DNA from: CAZFIO01 sp964519585
Lineage (GTDB): Bacteria; Bacillota; Clostridia; Tissierellales; Tissierellaceae
Direction: 5' to 3'
Length of the DNA stretch: 21,970 bases
Assembly (NCBI GenBank): GCA_964519585.1
Contig: CAZFIO010000017.1
Coordinates: forward strand, 1 to 21,970
Shown here: positions 15,425 through 21,970 of the stretch, in pieces
How the letters are laid out: every line of letters starts with the position of its first letter
How positions within the stretch are numbered: position 1 is the stretch's first letter
The notes under the pieces: generated by a model
Told to the model about the DNA's origin: nothing
The model's database searches: none
Seen by the model: only the letters and a program-made list of their open reading frames with translations
Made by a program: the position numbers and the translations under genes

Positions 15425-15607
15425 ATTTTCTCCTCCTGGTAAGCTATTCTCTACCTATTAGTATTTACCCTTTTTTAAAAAATAATATAAGACTATAAAA
15501 TATCTTACATTACCTTATCTTCCCACCATAGGGTATTCTATTAAATACCTCCCTATATAATTATTGATTTGTAATTTCTTGTTTTCATAGGCTCTCTGGT
15601 CTTAGAA

Positions 15608-17095
15608 TTAATTGGGTAAATCATTTTCAAATAGGACTACATCCTTAGGCTTTGCTAATTTACCTATGTGCACATTAGCCTCATCTAAATTGCTAACCAC
15701 AAATATGTTTTGCGGATTAAAACTGGTTTCTATTAGGCCGTCATAAATAGGCTGGGTTCTTTTCTTACCTACTAAAATTACATAATCACATACCTTGCCC
15801 ATATTTCTTCCGAACTCCCTATTTGCTTCTTCTTCCATATCCCCTAGTTCTATCATTCCAGGGGTTACAACTATCTTTTTCCCCTCTTTAAATTGGCTTA
15901 TAACTTCTAAAGCTGCCTTTGTACCAATTGGGTTGGAATTAAATGTATCATCTATTACTATTACCCCAGATCCGGAATCTATGATATTTAGCCTATGAGG
16001 AATAGGTGCAACATTTGATATTCCTTTGGAGATTTCTTCAAAACTTAAGCCTAAGATCCTAGCAGCACAGGCACCTGCTAAAATATTATATATATTGCGC
16101 TTGCCCAGAAGTCTAGTGATACATCTTATGCTGTTGCCCTCCCTGTCCTTAAGGTTAAAACTTGAACCCTTCTCTGATACCACAATATCATCTGCATAGA
16201 TGTCTAGGTTTTCCACATCTTCAAAACCATAGAGTATCTTTTCCTTAAAGGTCTTATCAGCTAATTTTTTTATATATTCATTATCATAGTTGAATATGGC
16301 TACACCATCTGTAGGCAAAGATTCTATAAGCTCATATTTTGTTTTCATAATGTTATCAATATTTATAAATGTTTCAATATGAGCCGGCCCTACAGAAGTC
16401 AATATTCCTATACTAGGAAAACAAAGTTCTGCTAGCTCAGTAATTTCACCCAGCTGCCTAGCACCCATTTCGGCTATAAAGACTTCATGACTATCTTCCA
16501 AGTCATTGTTAATAACCTTTGATAGTCCCATGGGTGTATTATATGATTCGGGAGTATTGAGAACCTTAAACTTTTCTTTTAGAATTGTCTCCACTATAAA
16601 CTTTGTACTGGTTTTACCAAAACTACCAGTTATACCTATAACCTTCAGGTCTTTTCTGTTTTTAATTTTTTCTTGGGCTGACCTATAAAATCCCATATTT
16701 ATTCTGTTTTCTATAGGCACCATAATACTGTTTGCTATAATCATGAAATCTGCCTGTTGTCTATAAAGAAGAAAGCCAAGAATAACTTGGAAAACAATTA
16801 GTACTATATGACTAAGGCTTAAGTAAATTATAGGAATTATGAGCATAATAAAAAGATTGATAAATAAATTAGCCCCATACAATCTTTTGGCTCTTTGAGT
16901 AAATGCAAGGGGGTTTTTCACTTGTTCCTCAGGTCTTACAAGGGCATATGCCTTCTCCTTGTTATTCTTTAACCATTTTTTATAGTTCTCAGTTTTATAA
17001 CCCTCTAGCTGAACCATATGTAAATAATATTTTGCTCTTTCGAATACTAGTATCATTGTTATAATAATTATGAGTCCCATAATTAGATAATGCAT
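15608..17095 (-). CDS. MurF-like Mur ligase with an N-terminal membrane domain
   Basis: A 495-aa ATP-dependent Mur ligase. The central domain starts at about residue 150 with the P-loop GITGSFGKTS (154-163), then NTPESYNTPMGLSKVI, EMGARQLGEI (209 on) and SVGPAHIETF (His239), all of which match MurF, the enzyme adding D-Ala-D-Ala to UDP-MurNAc-tripeptide. The end, KDVVLFENDLPN, is also MurF-like. Instead of the usual substrate-binding N-terminal domain it has hydrophobic helices at about 3-18, 77-93 and 95-111 and a basic cytoplasmic stretch. Hence it is membrane-tethered and may act on another cell-wall or lipid-linked substrate rather than the UDP precursor. AAGGAGGAG supports the start. The gap to rnr (183 bp) holds no clear terminator. 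Confidence 0.8.
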   Translation of the reverse strand: MHYLIMGLIIIITMILVFERAKYYLHMVQLEGYKTENYKKWLKNNKEKAYALVRPEEQVKNPLAFTQRAKRLYGANLFINLFIMLIIPIIYLSLSHIVLIVFQVILGFLLYRQQADFMIIANSIMVPIENRINMGFYRSAQEKIKNRKDLKVIGITGSFGKTSTKFIVETILKEKFKVLNTPESYNTPMGLSKVINNDLEDSHEVFIAEMGARQLGEITELAELCFPSIGILTSVGPAHIETFINIDNIMKTKYELIESLPTDGVAIFNYDNEYIKKLADKTFKEKILYGFEDVENLDIYADDIVVSEKGSSFNLKDREGNSIRCITRLLGKRNIYNILAGACAARILGLSFEEISKGISNVAPIPHRLNIIDSGSGVIVIDDTFNSNPIGTKAALEVISQFKEGKKIVVTPGMIELGDMEEEANREFGRNMGKVCDYVILVGKKRTQPIYDGLIETSFNPQNIFVVSNLDEANVHIGKLAKPKDVVLFENDLPN

Positions 17096-17129
17096 TTAAC
17101 TCCTCCTTCTTATTTCCTTGCCCAGTATT

Positions 17130-17297
17130 TCAAAACTCATTGATCGCTGACTTAAATATATTATATTCATCTATATAGGAATAGTGAACACCATAAGTAA
17201 ATCTTAAAGTCTTAAAACTATATAGCTTAATATAGTATTTTGCCCCTCTTTTAGGAATTAATCCTGCACTATATATTTCTACTATCCTATTTAGCAC
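17130..17297 (-). CDS. Possible small ORF upstream of the MurF-like gene
   Basis: A 55-codon frame from GTG at 17297 to TGA, including SAGLIPKRGAKYYIKLYSFK and then TLRFTYGVHYSYIDEYN. Its composition is coding-like and not what A+T-rich noncoding DNA usually gives, but the ribosome binding site is weak (only ATAAAG nearby) and I recognise no family. It may be the end of a decayed gene rather than a working one. It is 34 nt ahead of the MurF-like gene and 70 nt after an extended -10 element. The rest of the 17,096-17,433 gap holds only that element. Confidence 0.35.
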   Translation of the reverse strand: MLNRIVEIYSAGLIPKRGAKYYIKLYSFKTLRFTYGVHYSYIDEYNIFKSAINEF

Positions 17298-17366
17298 TTC
17301 TTTATATTATCAATCTACCTAACCGTTATAAGACTCCAAATTATGTATCTGCATTTACAATACTTT

Positions 17367-17375
17367 ATTATATCA
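17367..17375 (-). promoter_or_regulatory. Extended -10 element before the MurF-like gene
   Basis: TGATATAAT on the minus strand, an exact TGnTATAAT, about 270 nt before the MurF-like start and about 70 nt before the small frame. No convincing -35 box is visible. Confidence 0.4.
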
Positions 17376-17396
17376 TATTTACTAAATTATTACATT

Positions 17397-17429
17397 AAAA
17401 AAGCCCCTTCATATAGAAAGGACTCTTTT
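17397..17429 (-). terminator. Terminator of hppA (Firmicute side)
   Basis: On the minus strand a 14-bp stem with several G-U pairs, AAAAGAGTCCTTTC with GAAGGGGCTTTTTT, and a 5-nt loop. It begins only 4 nt after the hppA stop codon. Confidence 0.85.
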
Positions 17430-17433
17430 AAAG

Positions 17434-17778
17434 CTAAAATAATATTCCAGTTCCAAACATTTGAGCAAAAACTAAGGCTACTATAGTCATAAGCTTAATC
17501 AATATATTTAAAGATGGTCCAGATGTATCCTTGAAGGGGTCACCTACTGTATCTCCCGTCACAGCAGCTTTGTGAGGTTCGGTGCCTTTATAGAAGGTTT
17601 CCCCGTTAATTATAGCACCTTTTTCGAAAGACTTTTTAGCGTTGTCCCAGGCACCTCCAGCATTGTTCTGGAATATTCCCATCAGTACCCCTGAAACGGT
17701 TACTCCCGCCAAGGTACCCCCTAGTACTTCGGGGCCGAAGATATAGCCTACTATCACCGGTGTTATCAACGCGATCAA
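17434..17778 (-). CDS. hppA: C-terminal segment of membrane pyrophosphatase, separated by an in-frame stop
   Basis: About 114 residues continuing exactly in the frame of the upstream segment: IAPGLIALITPVIVGYIFGP, GVLMGIFQNNAGGAWDNA, GDTVGDPFKDTSGPS and a final hydrophobic helix. These are the conserved last helices of membrane-bound pyrophosphatases, containing active-site residues (D and N of QNNAGGAWDNAK, GDTVGDP). Up to about 17,560 the codon use is GC-rich and like the right-hand segment; after GPS (17512) codons turn A+T-rich and the ending NILIKLMTIVALVFAQMFG is Firmicute-like. The listed start, TTG at 17778, is only the first possible start after the stop at 17794-17796; I do not think it is a natural start. 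It is part of one gene with the next entry. Confidence 0.8.
   Translation of the reverse strand: MIALITPVIVGYIFGPEVLGGTLAGVTVSGVLMGIFQNNAGGAWDNAKKSFEKGAIINGETFYKGTEPHKAAVTGDTVGDPFKDTSGPSLNILIKLMTIVALVFAQMFGTGILF
17512..17556 (-). other. Probable contig or recombination junction inside hppA
   Basis: The codons of GDTVGDPFKDTSGPS, among the most conserved in the family at protein and DNA level, mark the change from GC-rich to A+T-rich codon choice. Upstream features are Bacteroidetes-like and downstream ones Firmicute-like. A shared stretch like this is where reads from two organisms can be joined wrongly, or where homologous recombination could occur. Confidence 0.7.
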
Positions 17779-17793
17779 ACCGGGTGCAATCCT

Positions 17794-19548
17794 TTAACGA
17801 ATTGAAGCTTGGGTCGAAATTTCTACGCACTTGTCGTATTCAGGCTTCCCAGTTCCCTCAAGGATTCCCGGAATTTCTCTAAACTGACGACGAACCTCTT
17901 CCACCATTTTCATAGCAGCTCTGCCCACTGCGGCAATGGCCAACGATGAAAAGATAAAAGGAATCATTGCACCGACGAATAATCCAGCTAACACGTCAGC
18001 TTTGTAAATATCGATGGCGTCAATACCTGCCACCCCGCAAAATGCAGCGAATAGTGCTAAGGAAGTCAGTGCAGCTGATGCGATGGCAAACCCTTTACCA
18101 GTGGCCGCTGTGGTATTACCGACTGCATCCAGAATATCTGTTCTGCCCCGTACTTCTTCGGGTAGGTGAGACATTTCCGCGATCCCTCCTGCATTGTCTG
18201 CGATAGGGCCAAACGCATCTATAGCCAATTGCATGGCAGTAGTAGCCATCATACCGGTCGCTGCTATAGCCACCCCATATAGACCAGCTAATTCATAAGA
18301 CCCGTAAATACCAGCTGCCAATACCAAGATGGGGATTACCGTAGATTCCATACCCACCGAAAGTCCGCCGATAATATTGGTAGCATGCCCTGTTTTTGAT
18401 TGATTCACGATCGACTGCACGGGACGCTTGCCCATGGCTGTATAAAACTCGGTCACGTAGGACATGATAGCCCCCACAACCGATCCCAGTAAAATGGCCC
18501 AATACACGTCCATCGCAGTAAAGTCAACCCCACGGATGGTCAGGGTTCCATCAGGTAATAACCAAGTAGTTAATGGGAAAGCCACTACCAGGGTTATGAT
18601 AATAGATCCCCAGTTACCCAGGTTCAATGCTTTTTGAACATCTCCTTCTTCTCCGTTGATACGAACGAAGGCCATTCCGATAATCGAAGCCACGAGTCCT
18701 ACGCCTGCAATCAACATAGGTAGGAGAATGGGTGCAATACCACCAAAGTTGTCGGTAGATAGGATCTCACGTCCTAGCACCATGGTTGCCAGAATCGTAG
18801 CCACGTAAGAACCGAAAAGGTCGGCTCCCATTCCAGCTACGTCGCCCACGTTGTCCCCTACGTTATCGGCAATCGTAGCGGGGTTTCGGGGATCGTCTTC
18901 GGGAATACCGGCTTCCACTTTACCCACCAAATCCGCACCGACGTCGGCAGCTTTCGTATAGATCCCCCCTCCTACTCTTGCGAATAAGGCGATAGACTCC
19001 GCTCCGAGGGAGAAACCAGCCAGTACTTCGAGTACTCGCTCCATAGCCAGGCCATTTACCTCGCTGCTATCTCCGATAAAAAGGTTATAAAAGACGATAA
19101 AAAGGGACCCTAGTCCGAGTACCGCCAAACTAGCAACCCCTATTCCCATGACGCTACCGCCTGTGAATGAAACCTTTAAAGCTTTTTGAAGACTTGTTCT
19201 TGCGGCTTGGGTAGTCCGAACATTGGAACGAGTCGCGATATTCATCCCAATATATCCGGCAAAGGCAGAAACGAAAGCCCCGATTAGGAAGGAGATGCCT
19301 ATGAGAGCACTGGAGTTTTCCACTAATGTGCCCGAATAACCTAACAGGATGCTGACCACGATACCAAAAACAATGAGCACCCGCCATTCGGCTTTTAAGA
19401 ATGCGAGGGCTCCTGCTGCTATGGCATTGGCTATTTCCTGCATATTCGGATCACCAGCGTCCTGCTTGGCTACCCACCCCCTTTTAAAAAACATCACCAG
19501 CAAACCGGCTACACCCAGTGCTGGAACCAGATACGTAATAGTATTCAT
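17794..19548 (-). CDS. hppA: Membrane-bound K+-dependent pyrophosphatase, N-terminal 584 residues
   Basis: An integral membrane enzyme that couples hydrolysis of pyrophosphate to cation export. Twelve or more hydrophobic helices are visible. Catalytic segments are EDDPRNPATIADNVGDNVGD with VAGMGADLFGSYV (about 217-249). GNTTAATGKGFAI (about 478-489) has Ala and Gly where K+-independent enzymes carry Lys, indicating K+ dependence. Position 246 is Gly in ADLFGSY where Na+ pumps usually have Glu in ADLxES, so H+ transport is possible; this is inference. The frame ends at TAA (17794-17796) after QASIR, where relatives read on to M-IAPGLIAL; the frame continues without shift. No Shine-Dalgarno site precedes the ATG, as expected for Bacteroidetes. 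With the C-terminal part it would be 704 codons, a normal length. Confidence 0.88.
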   Translation of the reverse strand: MNTITYLVPALGVAGLLVMFFKRGWVAKQDAGDPNMQEIANAIAAGALAFLKAEWRVLIVFGIVVSILLGYSGTLVENSSALIGISFLIGAFVSAFAGYIGMNIATRSNVRTTQAARTSLQKALKVSFTGGSVMGIGVASLAVLGLGSLFIVFYNLFIGDSSEVNGLAMERVLEVLAGFSLGAESIALFARVGGGIYTKAADVGADLVGKVEAGIPEDDPRNPATIADNVGDNVGDVAGMGADLFGSYVATILATMVLGREILSTDNFGGIAPILLPMLIAGVGLVASIIGMAFVRINGEEGDVQKALNLGNWGSIIITLVVAFPLTTWLLPDGTLTIRGVDFTAMDVYWAILLGSVVGAIMSYVTEFYTAMGKRPVQSIVNQSKTGHATNIIGGLSVGMESTVIPILVLAAGIYGSYELAGLYGVAIAATGMMATTAMQLAIDAFGPIADNAGGIAEMSHLPEEVRGRTDILDAVGNTTAATGKGFAIASAALTSLALFAAFCGVAGIDAIDIYKADVLAGLFVGAMIPFIFSSLAIAAVGRAAMKMVEEVRRQFREIPGILEGTGKPEYDKCVEISTQASIR

Positions 19549-19584
19549 ATAATGCTTTTAATGAAAATTAAACTAAACACGGCA

Positions 19585-19610
19585 CAAAGATAAATTTTCC
19601 CACTTAACAA
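19585..19610 (-). promoter_or_regulatory. Bacteroidetes-type promoter of hppA
   Basis: On the minus strand TATCTTTG (19585-19592) fits the Bacteroidetes -7 element TAnnTTTG. TTG (19608-19610) in a T-run lies 15 nt upstream, slightly closer than the usual -33 element. The site is about 37 nt before the hppA ATG and supports the taxonomic reading of this part. Confidence 0.6.
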
Positions 19611-19692
19611 AAAACTACAAAAACAACTTATTCAAATAATGTTTTGTGAATTGAAGTGATTCTCGACAAGAAAATGGAAATATTATCCCTGG

Positions 19693-19713
19693 CCGAACGG
19701 TTGAATCGTTCGG
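19693..19713. repeat. Inverted repeat between the response regulator gene and hppA
   Basis: Perfect 7-bp arms CCGAACG and CGTTCGG with a 7-nt loop, 44 nt after the response-regulator stop and about 145 nt before the hppA ATG. It could be a weak terminator (no long U-run) or an operator for a dimeric protein. Confidence 0.5.
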
Positions 19714-19756
19714 TAGCTAGATTGAAAAACAATATTCTTGAAAATGAAACGGATGC

Positions 19757-20818
19757 TTAATTTTTCATCCGACGGAGCCGATCCAGGTCAAGGACGGTAA
19801 TGGTGCTCCCTTTTAAGGCAACTAGTTTTTCATCTTTGAAGTCGGAAAGTGTTCGAATAACCGTTTCGGCAGCTGTTCCCACGATGCTTGCGATGTCCTC
19901 CCTGGACATGGAAACGGAAAACGGCTCCTCACCCTCCTTACCGTAGGTTTCATAGAGATAGACCAATGCTTCAGCCACGCGCTTTCTCACGGAATTATAC
20001 GCCAGTTTCAACAAGCTTTCTTCCCTTTCCTTAACTTCGTTCGAGAGCATGCTGATGAATTTCCGTGCTAACCCGAAATCCGATTCCAACAACTTGAAAA
20101 AATCCTGTTTGGGAATAAAACTTACTGTACAATCTTCCAGGGCAACGACAGAGTCCTGATAGGGCGTACCTTTCAATAAATCAGCATAGCCGAAAAAGTC
20201 ACCCACCTTGTAGAGTTCGGTGATATATTCCTTCCCCAACTCGTTTATTCTTCGGGCTTTGGCTTTTCCACTTTCCAAAAAATAGATACCGCCGGGATAG
20301 GTGTTTTCGTTGTAAATACTTTCTTTCTTTTTATAAGTATGGGTTCTTCTATTTTCCACCAAATGACGTAACTCTTGAAAGTGCCTTACTTCCCCCAAAA
20401 AAGAGTTTAACCCTTCGGCATTTCGGGAGAACTTTGATTTCAACAGATCATTTTTGTGAAGCCTTACCTCAACGGCTTGGAGTAACTCTACGTCATCAAA
20501 GGGTTTTGTCAAATAGTCGTCCGCTCCAAGTAACATCCCTTTACGCATATCTGATTTTTCGGCCTTGGCGGTCAGAAAAATAAAGGGGATCGTCGCTGTC
20601 TCCGGAGAGTGACCTAGCAAATGTAATACCCCATATCCATCCAATTCGGGCATCATGATATCACAGATAATCAGATCGGGTAATTCCGTTTGAGCAAGAG
20701 CAGCGCCCACCCTTCCGTTTTCAGCCGATATTACCTTATAGCCGGATAGCTCTAGAATTTCCTGGGTATTCTCCCGAACATCCGCATTATCTTCAATCAA
20801 TAATATTTTCTTTTCCAT
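19757..20818 (-). CDS. Response regulator with Crp/Fnr-type effector (REC-cNMP-HTH)
   Basis: A 353-aa transcription factor. Residues 1-120 form a CheY-like receiver with E9/D10, phosphoacceptor D53 (DLIICDIMMPELDG), T83 and K105 (DDYLTKPF). A linker follows to a cyclic-nucleotide-binding-type beta domain (about 150-260: ENTYPGGIYFLESGKAKARR, VGDFFGYADLLKGTPYQDSV) and a Crp-type winged helix (about 270-350: SMSREDIASIVGTAAETVIR, the recognition helix). No Fnr-type cysteine cluster is present. Phosphorylation probably replaces or adds to ligand control; the ligand is unknown. It starts 5 nt after the histidine-kinase gene without a Shine-Dalgarno site, forming a two-component operon. Such fusions are common in Bacteroidetes. 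Confidence 0.9.
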   Translation of the reverse strand: MEKKILLIEDNADVRENTQEILELSGYKVISAENGRVGAALAQTELPDLIICDIMMPELDGYGVLHLLGHSPETATIPFIFLTAKAEKSDMRKGMLLGADDYLTKPFDDVELLQAVEVRLHKNDLLKSKFSRNAEGLNSFLGEVRHFQELRHLVENRRTHTYKKKESIYNENTYPGGIYFLESGKAKARRINELGKEYITELYKVGDFFGYADLLKGTPYQDSVVALEDCTVSFIPKQDFFKLLESDFGLARKFISMLSNEVKEREESLLKLAYNSVRKRVAEALVYLYETYGKEGEEPFSVSMSREDIASIVGTAAETVIRTLSDFKDEKLVALKGSTITVLDLDRLRRMKN

Positions 20819-20823
20819 GACGA

Positions 20824-21970
20824 TTATTCAAAACTGTGTACCGACGCGATAGGGAGTTCGATAAAGAAAGTCGTACCTTCCCCTTCTTGGCTTTCCACGC
20901 GCACGTCCCCATTCATTAACTCAAGATACCTTTTTACGATGTTCAAACCAAGCCCAGTACCCTGGACATTTCCGCTATTGTTTGCCCGGAAAAATCGATT
21001 GAAAATATGAGGTAAATCCGCGGCTGGAATACCGATACCATAATCCTGTACTTCAATATAGATTCGGCCGTCTTTAACGCGGGTTAGGAAGCGTATATCT
21101 TTGTGAGAATATTTTATTCCATTCGAAATCACATTGATGATGACGTTTTTCAACAATTGATTGTCAGCCCAAACCTGTTCATCCCCCTCATGAGTGTAGA
21201 GAATCGATTGCCCAGGAGCACATACCCCTTTGAGTTCTTCCATTAATTCTCGACAAAAATCCACGAGGTTGAATCGGATCGGAACCGCTGTCAATAAGCC
21301 TTCCTCCAGTTTCCCGAGGGAGAGAAAATCATTGAGGATTTCGGTCAAATTGTTAATGGCCGATTTAATTCTCCGAACATGCTTCTGCCTTTTTTCATCA
21401 TCTTCAGTGAGTTTATATCTACTTATTAGCGACACCGACGACATCATCGTTGCCAAGGGGGTTCTAAATTCATGGGAGGCAATGGTGACGAACTGTGATT
21501 TTAATTCATTCAACTTTCGTTCACTCTCTAGTGCCCGGAGTACATCTGATTTAGACTCACTGAGTTCGGCTAAGGCTTGTTCCAGTTCTTTGGTACGTAG
21601 TTCTACGCGGGCTTCCAATTCGGCATTTAACCGCACAATCGCATCGTTAGCCTCCATCAAGGCTTGTTCATGCTTTTTCCGCTCGGTGATATCGATAATG
21701 AAACTGACCACGAATTGACCTTCACTGGTCGAAAAGGGACTCAAACTGACCTCTACCGGAAATTCGGTCCCGTCCTTTTTGACCCCGAGCAAATCCCTCC
21801 CAACTCCCATTTTACGGGCAGAGGGAGTTTTCATAAAACTCTTACGGTGGTCTTGGTGCTTGTCGACGAGCCGTCGGGGAATAAGTATGTCAATGCTTTT
21901 CCCAATCAGCTCCTCTACCATTTCATAACCAAATAGATTAAGGGCTCGAGGATTGACCATGGCGATTTCC
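20824..21970 (-). CDS. PAS sensor histidine kinase, N-terminus beyond the window
   Basis: The frame is open to the right edge; the codons before ATG 21958-21960 read E-I-A, the usual approach to a PAS core (GEIAMVNPRALNLFGY), so the protein starts outside the window. Counting from that internal Met: PAS/PAC to about 95 (VVSFIIDITERKK), a coiled coil at about 100-152, the dimerisation and phosphoacceptor helix with His163 (ASHEFRTPLA), and the ATPase with N-box N276/N280 (NVISNGIKYS), G1 DYGIGI and G2 GTGLGLNIVKR. It should phosphorylate Asp53 of the neighbouring regulator. No membrane segment lies in the visible part. The last 378 codons are complete and intact. Confidence 0.9.
   Translation of the reverse strand, partial: EIAMVNPRALNLFGYEMVEELIGKSIDILIPRRLVDKHQDHRKSFMKTPSARKMGVGRDLLGVKKDGTEFPVEVSLSPFSTSEGQFVVSFIIDITERKKHEQALMEANDAIVRLNAELEARVELRTKELEQALAELSESKSDVLRALESERKLNELKSQFVTIASHEFRTPLATMMSSVSLISRYKLTEDDEKRQKHVRRIKSAINNLTEILNDFLSLGKLEEGLLTAVPIRFNLVDFCRELMEELKGVCAPGQSILYTHEGDEQVWADNQLLKNVIINVISNGIKYSHKDIRFLTRVKDGRIYIEVQDYGIGIPAADLPHIFNRFFRANNSGNVQGTGLGLNIVKRYLELMNGDVRVESQEGEGTTFFIELPIASVHSFE

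Noticed and set aside
15530..15570. Imperfect hairpin between the MurF-like gene and rnr as a terminator
   Set aside because: The stem is short with a bulge and is followed by a purine-rich sequence, not a U-run.
17636..17830. Minus-strand frame of 64 codons across the hppA stop
   Set aside because: It lies in a different frame from the conserved pyrophosphatase sequence, and the true frame can be followed straight through the TAA, so it is not a frameshift product.
19674..19760. Plus-strand frame of 28 codons (MEILSLAERLNRSVARLKNN...)
   Set aside because: It starts without signals, spans the inverted repeat and runs into the 3' end of the response-regulator gene on the other strand; it is too short to support.
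21230..21718. Plus-strand frame of 162 codons opposite the histidine kinase
   Set aside because: Serine-rich antisense of a well-conserved kinase with all motifs on the minus strand.
1..21970. CRISPR array
   Set aside because: No set of regularly spaced repeats with unique spacers; the only short repeats are the heptamers near 6,000 and the GTTTAA clusters near 13,000-13,300.

Overview
The window joins two unrelated kinds of DNA. Positions 1 to about 17,550 are low-GC, with strong AGGAGG/AAAGGGG-type ribosome binding sites, consensus -35/-10 promoters with 17-18 bp spacers and hairpin-plus-U terminators. Together with the rnr-smpB-ssrA locus, this looks like a clostridial or Tissierella-like Firmicute. 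From about 17,550 to 21,970 the DNA is visibly richer in G+C, the genes lack Shine-Dalgarno sequences, and a TAnnTTFG-like Bacteroidetes -7 box (TATCTTTG) lies upstream of hppA. The switch occurs inside a membrane pyrophosphatase gene, within one of the most conserved stretches of that family. I think the contig is most likely chimeric, so the two halves should be read as two genomes until shown otherwise.

Almost everything lies on the minus strand, so transcription runs from high to low coordinates. Firmicute half: a partial family-4-like glycosyltransferase (1-1119); a complete branched-chain amino-acid ABC importer operon, livK-livH-livM-livG-livF (5887 down to 1284), with a good promoter and a terminator; a PAS-PAS-GGDEF diguanylate cyclase (6169-7536); a small HExxH membrane protein (7853-8443); a PIN-domain protein with a coupled small partner (8699-9333); the ssrA tmRNA gene (9531-10190); a three-gene operon of HD-GYP phosphodiesterase, bacteriohemerythrin and CheX-like protein (12286 down to 10280); smpB (12522-12989); rnr (13301-15424); a membrane-anchored MurF-like ligase (15608-17095); and the 3' end of an hppA gene with its terminator.

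The most notable item is ssrA. It is about 660 nt long rather than about 350 because a 310-nt ORF-less group I intron sits in the T-loop. The splice sites can be placed: the P1 helix has the U-G wobble, the intron ends in G, and removing it restores a 7-nt T-loop, a 5-bp T-stem and a 350-nt tmRNA with tag AKELNANDNYAFAA. rnr, smpB and ssrA form the trans-translation and RNA-decay neighbourhood, and here a c-di-GMP/oxygen-sensing-type operon separates smpB from ssrA. Decayed coding remnants (a P-type ATPase piece at 12361-12495 and an unidentified piece at 13070-13171) and 11-bp-phased GTTTAA repeats mark this locus as one that has been rearranged.

Bacteroidetes-like half: the first 584 codons of a K+-dependent membrane pyrophosphatase, a response regulator fused to a Crp/Fnr-type effector, and a PAS histidine kinase cut by the right edge. 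The last two form a two-component pair 5 nt apart.
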